Shown piece by piece: positions 25,497 to 32,576 of a stretch of 58,097 nucleotides of DNA. Each line of letters starts with the position of its first letter. Position 1 is the first letter of the stretch. Source of the stretch: Planctomycetota bacterium (GTDB lineage Bacteria > Planctomycetota > UBA1135 > GCA-002686595); assembly GCA_028278425.1 (NCBI GenBank), contig JANQEJ010000296.1, forward strand, positions 1-58,097, in the 5' to 3' direction. The notes under the pieces are model-generated. The model worked only from the letters and a program-made list of their open reading frames with translations, did not search any database and was not told where the DNA came from. Both the position numbers and the translations under genes were made by a program.

Positions 25497-25775
25497 ACGC
25501 CGATGCAGGCGCGCGCCAGGGGGCGGCTGCTCGCGATGGACGTGTCCCCGTTCGTGTTCGAGCTCACCGGCGCGGTCGAGCTGGTCGCCGGCGAGTAGGC
25601 GCGCGAGGCCTTCTGGTTTCCGCTCGACGCGGCGCTGCGCGGCGAGCTGAGCCACCCCTTCCCCTACGACAAGGACGGCGTGGTCCACGAGCTTCCGAGC
25701 TGGCGGTACGATGGGCGCGTCGTCTGGGGGATGACGCACCGAATCGTCAGCACGCTGCTCGCGGTCGTCGGCTAG
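25497..25775 (+). pseudogene. remnant 3' end of a NUDIX gene (right copy of direct repeat)
   Basis: Encodes the equivalent of NUDIX residues 99-190 (RGRLLAMDVSPFVFELTGAV...WGMTHRIVSTLLAVVG) but has no Nudix box, no start and an in-frame TAG in the middle (GE*AREAFWFP). It aligns end-to-end with 21376-21654. Its stop shares the CTAG palindrome with the stop of the convergent gene at 25772. Best explained as the displaced original 3' end of the NUDIX gene after insertion of the helicase segment. Confidence 0.85.
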
Positions 25776-26329
25776 CGGAGCTCCGCCTCCTCCTCGACCG
25801 GGTTGTCGTGGGCCCAGTTCAGGAGCTCGTCAAAGCGCGGATCCGTGCGAAGGCTGTCGAGGTCGGGGTCGTTGCGGAACGCGTCCCACTGGCGGAAGCC
25901 CACCTCGATCGACTGGCCGAGCCACTCGAGGGCCTTGTCCTTGTCGCCGAGGAGCGCATGGGCGCACGCGGCGTTGTAGGCGCCGAGCCCGGCGATCCTG
26001 CGGTCGCTGGAGTTGGCCGCCTTGATGTGCGCGGGCAGCGCTTCCTCGAGGTTGCCCATCGCGTGCAGCGCGTAGCCGAGGTGGTGCCACGCCACGCCGT
26101 TGTTGGGATCGGCCGAGGTGATCTCGGCGTAGGCCTCGGCGGCCATCTCCCAGTCGCCGCGCTGGAAGTGCGCATCCGCCTCCGCGATGGCGGGGTCGGT
26201 GGAGGTCTCCGAAGTGTCCTCGTAGACGAGGTTCACGTCCTCTCCGTCGTCGTGGTGCTCGTGGTCCTCGGTCGCCGCGCACGCGGCGCCGAAAAGGACC
26301 AAAGCCGCGCTACAGATCCAGTGCTTCAT
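25772..26329 (-). CDS. TPR-containing putative lipoprotein
   Basis: 185 residues. Hydrophobic leader ending LVLFGAACAA suggests a lipoprotein with Cys near residue 18. Then comes a His/Asp/Glu-rich acidic stretch (EDHEHHDDGED) that could bind metal. TPR-like helices follow: AEADAHFQRGDWEMAAEAYA, VAWHHLGYALHAMGNLEEAL, AYNAACAHALLGDKDKALEW. The last part (FRQWDAFRNDPDLDSLRTDP) is a familiar closing TPR phrase. Its start is 16 nt after the stop of the upstream same-strand gene (26346-27332), so they probably form an operon. Confidence 0.78.
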   Translation of the reverse strand: MKHWICSAALVLFGAACAATEDHEHHDDGEDVNLVYEDTSETSTDPAIAEADAHFQRGDWEMAAEAYAEITSADPNNGVAWHHLGYALHAMGNLEEALPAHIKAANSSDRRIAGLGAYNAACAHALLGDKDKALEWLGQSIEVGFRQWDAFRNDPDLDSLRTDPRFDELLNWAHDNPVEEEAELR

Positions 26330-26345
26330 GAGTTTCGGTCTCCCG

Positions 26346-27332
26346 TTACTTGCGATCGCCCCCGAGACCGAGCGGCCGCGGGCAGACTTTCTCGAACACC
26401 GCCTTCACTCCGATCTCGGCGTTCCGACGGTTGTCGACGACCATCTCGCGCAGGATGTCGTCCTCCTGCGTGAGGCCGCGGTACCAGTTGTGGTCGAGCT
26501 TCACCCGTTCGGCTTTCCCGCCCTTGGACGGTGTGTTGAAGACGATCTGCGAGTCGAAGTCGTTGTTCTTGATGGTCGTCCCGCCGAACTTCCCGTACGC
26601 CGACTGGTGGAACTCCGTCGTGTTCGAGCGCGCGTTGTTGCCGTCGAACATCACCTTGGAGCAGTCCTTGAAGGTCGTCGTCTGACCGCCGAAGTCGTTG
26701 TTGCGCGCCAGGATCTCCTTCACGCCGTCGCAGGTCATGCCGCCGAGGATGCCGATGGGCCGGCCGTTCTCCTGACCTTTGCAGCCCATCATCTGGAAGA
26801 CGAGCTTGCTCTCGCTCTTCTCCGACTTGCGCGCGCCATGGATCGTCAGCGGCGCGTCGGAGTGGCTCGACTGCATGTCCACCTTGCCCTGCTTCTGCGA
26901 GAGCGTCATCGAGGCGCGGCCGTAGAAGTAGACGTACTCCATGAAGATCCTCGCCTTGCCGGGCCCCTTCTCGGACGGGCGGATACCGCCGTTGCCCTTG
27001 AACTCGACGTGGGAGAGCGTGACCTCCTTGCACTCCGGGCCGATCTCGAGCCAGACGTCCTCGAAGGAGATGCGGCCGCCGGTGAGCGCCTTCAGCTTGA
27101 GCGGACCGTCGACCTCGATCACCGCGGGCTCGTCGCCCTTCTTGCGGATCTTGCAGGCGCGCAGGTTGGTGATCTTGACGTTGCGCGGGACGTACTGACG
27201 GCCTTCGACGGTGAAGGTCTGGCCGAGCTCCTTGATCTCGATGGTCTTGTCGAGCGGAAAGGGCTTGTCGGCGGGCGCGCCTCCGAAAAGAGGAAGCAGA
27301 AACAGGAGGGGAGTGAGGGGGATCAGCTTCAT
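26346..27332 (-). CDS. secreted protein with parallel beta-helix-like repeats
   Basis: 328 residues with a signal peptide (KLIPLTPLLFLLPLFGGAPA). The body has repeated short strands ending in Asn/Asp/Gly turns (ISFEDVWLEIGPECKEVTL; VTLSHVEFKGNGG; EILARNNDFGGQTTTFKDCS; VMFDGNNARSNTTEF; GTTIKNNDFDSQIVF), typical of right-handed beta-helices of the pectate-lyase type. No lyase or hydrolase active site is recognisable. It is followed by the TPR lipoprotein on the same strand and is divergent from a symporter gene across a short shared promoter region. Confidence 0.72.
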   Translation of the reverse strand: MKLIPLTPLLFLLPLFGGAPADKPFPLDKTIEIKELGQTFTVEGRQYVPRNVKITNLRACKIRKKGDEPAVIEVDGPLKLKALTGGRISFEDVWLEIGPECKEVTLSHVEFKGNGGIRPSEKGPGKARIFMEYVYFYGRASMTLSQKQGKVDMQSSHSDAPLTIHGARKSEKSESKLVFQMMGCKGQENGRPIGILGGMTCDGVKEILARNNDFGGQTTTFKDCSKVMFDGNNARSNTTEFHQSAYGKFGGTTIKNNDFDSQIVFNTPSKGGKAERVKLDHNWYRGLTQEDDILREMVVDNRRNAEIGVKAVFEKVCPRPLGLGGDRK

Positions 27333-27343
27333 GGGGGCGGCCC

Positions 27344-27376
27344 ATGTTAGCGCGGCGCCGGGGAGCCCGCTAACCT
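27344..27376. promoter_or_regulatory. divergent near-leaderless promoters within an inverted repeat
   Basis: GTTAGCG (27346-27352) and CGCTAAC (27368-27374) form a 7-bp inverted repeat with a 15-nt spacer in the 53-bp divergent region. Each arm supplies a -10-like box: TAACAT on the minus strand (27344-27349), 11 nt from ATG 27332, and TAACCT on the plus strand (27371-27376), 9 nt from ATG 27386. Joint regulation by a dimeric repressor is possible. Confidence 0.4.
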
Positions 27377-27385
27377 CTCGCCCCG

Positions 27386-29365
27386 ATGCAGATGCACATG
27401 CACCTCGTCGACTGGGCGATCGTGGCGCTCTACGTCGCCTTCGCCATCTTCGTCGGCATCCGCTTCGCCAAGCGCGCCGAGCAGAACGTCGACCAGTTCT
27501 TCCTGTCGGGGCGGTCCCTGCCGTGGTGGATCGCGGGAACGTCGATGGTGGCGACGACGTTCGCCATCGACACGCCGCTCGTCGTGTCGGGCTGGGTGCG
27601 CGACGGGGGGATCTGGAAGAACTGGCTCTGGTGGTGCTTCGCGATCAACGGCGTCTTGACGGTCTTTCTGTTCTCCCGCTACTGGCGGCGCGGCGGGGTC
27701 ATGACCAAGGCCGAGCTCGCCGAGCTGCGCTACGGCGGCAAGAGCGCCAGCGTGCTGCGGGGTGTGCTGGGAGCATTCCACGCCGGCATCACGAACACGA
27801 TGGTCCTATGCTGGGTCCTGCTGGCCGCCTCCAAGGCGATGGACGTGCTGTTCGACGTCCCGAAGCTGTGGGCCCTCGGCGCCGCCTGCGTGATCGCACT
27901 GACGTACTCACTCCTCGCCGGCTTCTGGGGCGTCGTGATGACGGACATGGTGCAGTTCGCCATGGCGATGGTCGGCGCGATCGCGCTGGCCTTCCTGAGC
28001 TGGAACGCCATCGACGGAAGCGACGGACTGCTCGCCGCGGCGACGACGAACGCGAGCTTCAATCCCGACTCGCTCAGGTTCCTTCCCGCAGCCGGCGACG
28101 GCAGCGTCTTCGACGCCGCCTTCTGGACCATCCCCCTAGCAGCCTTCTGCGTGTATCTCGGCGTCTCCTGGTGGGCGTCCGAGGGAGTGGATGGCAGTGG
28201 TACCTCCGTACAACGCATCTGCGCGTCTCGCGACGATCGCCAGGGGATGCTCGCCACGCTCTGGTACAACGTCGCGCACTACGCCCTTCGCCCCTGGCCC
28301 TGGATCCTCGTGGCGCTCGCGTCGCTGGTCGTCCTGCCCCATGTCACGGTCGAGGCACCGGTCGACGGCGTCGTGACGCGGATCGGTGACGGAGAGATCG
28401 TCCTCAACACGGACGGAAACGAAGCGGCCGTGCAGCTCGACGCCGAGGGGCTCTCGGAAACGTGGACGCTCGATGTCGAAGTCGATGAAGGCGACGAAGT
28501 CGCCGCCGGGGAGGTGCTGGCCAAGACCGACTCCGAGCGAGCCTACGTGGCGATGATGGTGAAGTACCTGCCGATCGGCCTGCTTGGGCTCGTGGTCGCC
28601 TCGCTGCTCGCCGCGTTCATGTCGACGGTCGACACGCACGTGAACCTCGCCTCGTCGTTCTTCGTCAACGACGTCTACCGGCGCTTCCTTGTCCCGGACC
28701 GCGGGCCCAAGCACTACGTGTACGTCGCGCAGGCAGCCAGCGTCGTCGTGTTGGCGATGGGCGCGGCGGTCGCTTATCCAGCTCAATCGATCGGCGGGCT
28801 CTTCCTGCTGTTCCTCGCTCTCCTCGGCGGCGCGGGACCGATCTTCGCGCTGCGCTGGCTTTGGTGGCGCATCCGGGCGTCGACCGAGATCGCGGCGATC
28901 GTAGCATCGAGCACGGCGACGATCGTGTTGACGTTCGTGGACTTCGAGTGGCGTCTCGGCGCGCTAGCGGAGGACGGCAACCTCCTGCCGGAAGGCCGGC
29001 TGATTCTCGTGGTCGTGTTCTCGCTCGCCTGCGCGCTTCTCTCGTTGCTCGTGACGAAGACGCCCGACCCCGCGACCCTGGTGGAGTTCTACCGCCGCGT
29101 CCGGCCCGTCGGCTGGTGGGGCCCGGTCCGCGCGCTCGCGCCGGACGTCGAGCCCCCGCGCGAGGGCCTCCCGGCGTTCGTCGGCACGGTTTCAGGCCTG
29201 GCAGCGATCTACGGACCGATGCTCGGCGTCGGCTGCTGGTTCCTTCAGCGTCGAACGGAGACCGGGATCGCCGCGGTCGTGACGATCGCCGGCATCGCCG
29301 GCGTCGTCTGGTCGCTGCGGCGCGTGGCCACCGGAATCCGATCCGAGCCGGAGCCGCCTCGGTGA
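27386..29365 (+). CDS. sodium:solute symporter with an inserted barrel-sandwich-like domain
   Basis: 659 residues with about 13 TM helices. SSS-family features: DWAIVALYVAFAIFVGIRFA, FFLSGRSLPWWIAGTSMVAT (first helices and sodium-site region), and LLAAFMSTVDTHVNLASSFF (the conserved TM8-9 signature). Residues about 320-384 contain an extra soluble segment, VEAPVDGVVTRIGDGEIVLN...VDEGDEVAAGEVLAKTDSE, which resembles lipoyl/biotinyl-type barrel-sandwich hybrids but lacks a modifiable MKM or DKA lysine. Substrate unknown. The next gene overlaps by 4 nt (GTGA), so transporter and exported hydrolase-like protein are coupled. Confidence 0.88.
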   Translation: MQMHMHLVDWAIVALYVAFAIFVGIRFAKRAEQNVDQFFLSGRSLPWWIAGTSMVATTFAIDTPLVVSGWVRDGGIWKNWLWWCFAINGVLTVFLFSRYWRRGGVMTKAELAELRYGGKSASVLRGVLGAFHAGITNTMVLCWVLLAASKAMDVLFDVPKLWALGAACVIALTYSLLAGFWGVVMTDMVQFAMAMVGAIALAFLSWNAIDGSDGLLAAATTNASFNPDSLRFLPAAGDGSVFDAAFWTIPLAAFCVYLGVSWWASEGVDGSGTSVQRICASRDDRQGMLATLWYNVAHYALRPWPWILVALASLVVLPHVTVEAPVDGVVTRIGDGEIVLNTDGNEAAVQLDAEGLSETWTLDVEVDEGDEVAAGEVLAKTDSERAYVAMMVKYLPIGLLGLVVASLLAAFMSTVDTHVNLASSFFVNDVYRRFLVPDRGPKHYVYVAQAASVVVLAMGAAVAYPAQSIGGLFLLFLALLGGAGPIFALRWLWWRIRASTEIAAIVASSTATIVLTFVDFEWRLGALAEDGNLLPEGRLILVVVFSLACALLSLLVTKTPDPATLVEFYRRVRPVGWWGPVRALAPDVEPPREGLPAFVGTVSGLAAIYGPMLGVGCWFLQRRTETGIAAVVTIAGIAGVVWSLRRVATGIRSEPEPPR

Positions 29366-31281
29366 GACGGATCGCGGCCCTCGCGCTCCTCGCCCCGCTC
29401 GCCGCCGCCGACGTCCGCTCCGTCGAGATCGCTTTGCGCGAGGTCGTCGCCGGCGGCAAGGAGTTCGGCGACGCCGGCGCCTACGAGAAGCTGACCGGCA
29501 CGATCCGCTTCGCGTTCGATCCGGCGAACGAGCACAACGCGCGCATCGTCGACCTGGACCGCGCGCCCCGCAGCGAGGACGGCCTGGTCGAAGCGTGGGG
29601 CGACCTGATGGTCCTGCGGCCGGTCGACGCGTCCAAGGGCGGAGGCACGGCGCTGCTCGAGGTTTCCAACCGCGGCGGAAAGGCGTCCCTCAGCTACTTC
29701 AACGGCGGCCGGCGCAGCTCCGACCCGATCGACGAGGCCCACTTCGGCGACGGCTTCCTGATGCGGCGCGGTCTGACGGTCATCTGGGTCGGGTGGCAAT
29801 GGGACGTGCCGGAAGACCCGAGCCGCCTGCGGTTGCACGTTCCGGCGATCGAGGGCGTCGAGGGGCTCGTGCGCGCCGACTGGACGGTCGCGCGGGCGAG
29901 CGACACGCTCGCGCTCGGACACCGAAACCACGTCGCGTACCCGCCGCTCGATCCCGAGTCCGACGAGAACGTCTTGACCGAGCGCGACGGGCGGCTGGCG
30001 GAGCGGCGCGTCGTTCCGCGCGACGAGTGGAGCTTCGACGGCGTCGCGATCCGCCGCGAAGGCGGCTTCGAGGCGGGCAGGATCTACGAGCTCGTCTACC
30101 GCGCCGCGAACCCGCGCGTCGTCGGGCTCGGGCTCGCCGCCGTCCGCGATACCATCGCGTACGCCAAACACGACGACGAATGCCCGTTCCCGGTCGAGCG
30201 CGGCCTTGCCGTCGGCATCTCGCAGACCGGCCGCTTCCTGCGCCATTTTCTATATCAAGGCTTCAACACCGACGAAGAGGGCCGCCGCGCCTTCGACGGC
30301 CTTCTGATCCACACCGCCGGCGCCGGCCGCGGCAGCTTCAACCACCGCTTCGGCCAGCCGTCGCGCGACGCGCACCGCTATTCGGCCTTCTTCTACCCCA
30401 CCGACCTCTTCCCGTTCAGCGGGCGCGCGCAGCGCGATCCGGTGACGAAGAAGCGCGACGGCATCCTCGCGCGGCACGAAGCCGACAGGAACGCGCCGAA
30501 GGTCTTCTACACGAACACGGGCTACGAATACTGGGGCCGCGCCGCGTCGCTCCTGCACACCTCGCTGGACGGCTCCGCCGACGTGGAGGCTCTCGCCAAC
30601 GAGCGCATCTACCACCTCGCGAGCACGCAACACTTTCCCGTCCCCTTCCCCCCGCGCCAGCGGAAGCCGGGCACGCAGGTCTACCGCGGCAATCCGATCG
30701 ACCTGCTCGTGCCGCTGCGCGCGCTCCTCGTCGCCCTGCAGGAGTGGGTCGAGGACGACACCGAGCCGCCGCCGAGCCGCTACCCGCGCGTCGCCGACGG
30801 CACGCTGGTCCCGATCGACGAAGTCGCCTGGCCGGCGATCGACGGGCTCGACCTGCCCACCGTCGTCCACGAGGCCTACCGCGCCGACTACGGGCCGGAA
30901 TGGGAGCGCGGCGTCGTCACGAAACAACCGCCGGAGCTCGGTCCCGCCTTTCCGAGTCTCGTGGCGCAAGTGGACGAACACGGCAACGAGGTCGCCGGCG
31001 TCCCGACGGTCGAGATCCTCGCGCCGCTCGGGACGTACCTGCCGTGGAACCTGCGCTTTGGAATGCCCGGCGAGGAGCACGAGCTGAACGACTTCTTCGG
31101 GACGTTCGTGCCCTTCGGCGAGGAGCGCGTCGCCGCGCTCTATCCCGTGCGCGATCCGTACGAGGCCGACGTGGACCGAGCGATCCTGGCGCTCGCCGAC
31201 GAGCGCTTCCTTCTCGAGGAGGACGTGGAGCGAGTGCGTGCAGCCGCGCTGGCCCGGTGGGACTGGGTCACCGGCCGTTGA
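29362..31281 (+). CDS. secreted alpha/beta-hydrolase-domain protein (PF20091-like)
   Basis: 639 residues. GTG start overlaps the TGA of the symporter gene. The signal peptide is VRRIAALALLAPLAAA. The order VEIALREVVAGGKEFGDAGAYEKLTG, LLEVSNRGGK, FLMRRGLTVIWVGWQWDVP, and the serine elbow GISQTGRFLRHFLYQGFN matches the 'alpha/beta hydrolase domain-containing protein' family common in soil and marine bacteria. The nucleophile would be the Ser in G-I-S-Q-T-G. A His in LASTQHFPVPFP is a candidate triad member. The substrate is unknown; coupling to the symporter suggests it releases the transported solute. Confidence 0.85.
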   Translation: MRRIAALALLAPLAAADVRSVEIALREVVAGGKEFGDAGAYEKLTGTIRFAFDPANEHNARIVDLDRAPRSEDGLVEAWGDLMVLRPVDASKGGGTALLEVSNRGGKASLSYFNGGRRSSDPIDEAHFGDGFLMRRGLTVIWVGWQWDVPEDPSRLRLHVPAIEGVEGLVRADWTVARASDTLALGHRNHVAYPPLDPESDENVLTERDGRLAERRVVPRDEWSFDGVAIRREGGFEAGRIYELVYRAANPRVVGLGLAAVRDTIAYAKHDDECPFPVERGLAVGISQTGRFLRHFLYQGFNTDEEGRRAFDGLLIHTAGAGRGSFNHRFGQPSRDAHRYSAFFYPTDLFPFSGRAQRDPVTKKRDGILARHEADRNAPKVFYTNTGYEYWGRAASLLHTSLDGSADVEALANERIYHLASTQHFPVPFPPRQRKPGTQVYRGNPIDLLVPLRALLVALQEWVEDDTEPPPSRYPRVADGTLVPIDEVAWPAIDGLDLPTVVHEAYRADYGPEWERGVVTKQPPELGPAFPSLVAQVDEHGNEVAGVPTVEILAPLGTYLPWNLRFGMPGEEHELNDFFGTFVPFGEERVAALYPVRDPYEADVDRAILALADERFLLEEDVERVRAAALARWDWVTGR

Positions 31282-31288
31282 CGCGAAC

Positions 31289-32494
31289 CTACCCGTCCTT
31301 CTTCAGCGCCTTCTTGAACAGGTCGCCGAGGTTCGTGCCGATCGGCTTTTCTTCCTTTTCGAGGACTTCCTGGATCAGCGGCGCGTCCGCCGCCTCGTCG
31401 GAGCCCAGGAGGATTCCGTTCTGGTCGAAACGAGAAAGCGAGACGCGCCGGGCCGACGTGTCCATCTTGGTGACGCGGATGGTGATCTCCTCGTTCTCCT
31501 TGAGGAACTCGCGCGCGTGGCGGACGTGGCCGTCGGAGAGCTGCGAGACGTGGAGGAGACCTTCGACGCCGGGCACGAGCTCGATGAAGGCGCCGAAGTC
31601 GGTCAGCCGCCGGACGCGACCGTTGAAGACGGTGTCGACCGGGAACTTGAGGTGGACGTCTTCCCACGGATCGGACTCGAGCTGCTTCATGCCGAGACCG
31701 ATGCGCCGGCCGCCTTCCTTGATCTCGAGGATCATCACCTCGACCTCCTGCCCGGCCTTGAGCATCTCGTCGGCGGTCTGCACGCGGCGGTAGGACATGT
31801 TGGAGACGTGCACGAGGCCCTCGATGCCGTGCCCGATGTCTACGAAGGCGCCGAAGGACTCCAACCTCGTCACCTTGCCGCGGACGACGGCGCCCTCGAC
31901 CAGGCGGCCCATCCCCTGCTCTCGCGCCAGCTCGGCCTCCTCCTCCAACACCTTGCGGCGCGAGAGAACGACGCGCTTGCGCTCGTCGTTCATCTCGATC
32001 ACCTCGCAGACCATCGTCTGGTCCGCGAACTGAGCGAGGTCGTCGACGTGGCGCAACGCGACCTGCGAGGCGGGCACGAAGGCCGAGATCGATCCGACGC
32101 GGGCCTCGAGGCCGCCCTTGTTCAAGCCGATGATCTTCGCCTTGACGACGGAGCCGACCTCGATGTCGTTCCAGGCCGAGAGCGCGCGCGCCGCCTTGAC
32201 GGAGAGCAGCATCAGGTCGTCCTCGCGGCCGCGGATCGTCACGTTGACCTTCGAGCCGACCTCGGGCGCCTCGTCGAACTCCTCGCGCGGCACGACGCCC
32301 TGGGAGCGCGGTCCGAGCTCGACGATCACGTCGCTGTCGCTCACCCCCACGACGGTGCCGGCGTGCAGCTTGGTCTCCCCCTTCGCCTTGGGCCCGGTGT
32401 CTTCGTCGTCGAGCTCCTGGAGGCGAACGCCGTCGAGCGACGCCTCGATGGCGTCTTCGAGCAGCTTCTCCTTCTCGTTCTTCTTCTCCGTCAT
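31289..32494 (-). CDS. ribosomal protein S1-like RNA-binding protein, four S1 domains
   Basis: 401 residues. Acidic N-terminal 35 residues, then four S1 (OB-fold) domains. The first two are divergent (GTVVGVSDSDVIVELGPRSQ; VVKAKIIGLNKGGLEARVGS). The last two are canonical (VVRGKVTRLESFGAFVDIGH...LVHVSNMS; VFNGRVRRLTDFGAFIELVP...LLHVSQLS). A basic tail (GDLFKKALKKDG) follows. It is shorter than the six-domain E. coli S1 but similar to the four-domain forms of other phyla. It may be the ribosomal S1 that helps translation of SD-less mRNAs, or a second S1 paralogue. ATG 32494 is used because longer frames run into unrelated sequence. Confidence 0.87.
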   Translation of the reverse strand: MTEKKNEKEKLLEDAIEASLDGVRLQELDDEDTGPKAKGETKLHAGTVVGVSDSDVIVELGPRSQGVVPREEFDEAPEVGSKVNVTIRGREDDLMLLSVKAARALSAWNDIEVGSVVKAKIIGLNKGGLEARVGSISAFVPASQVALRHVDDLAQFADQTMVCEVIEMNDERKRVVLSRRKVLEEEAELAREQGMGRLVEGAVVRGKVTRLESFGAFVDIGHGIEGLVHVSNMSYRRVQTADEMLKAGQEVEVMILEIKEGGRRIGLGMKQLESDPWEDVHLKFPVDTVFNGRVRRLTDFGAFIELVPGVEGLLHVSQLSDGHVRHAREFLKENEEITIRVTKMDTSARRVSLSRFDQNGILLGSDEAADAPLIQEVLEKEEKPIGTNLGDLFKKALKKDG

Positions 32495-32576
32495 CCTCTC
32501 CGCGCCGGGGGGGGCCGTGCGAGTCCGAGAGTTTAGCGCAACCCGCGATAGGATGGCGACCGGGTAGGGAAAGCCA

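Noticed and set aside
25497..25775. A second functional NUDIX gene
   Set aside because: No start codon, no Nudix box, and an in-frame TAG in the middle.
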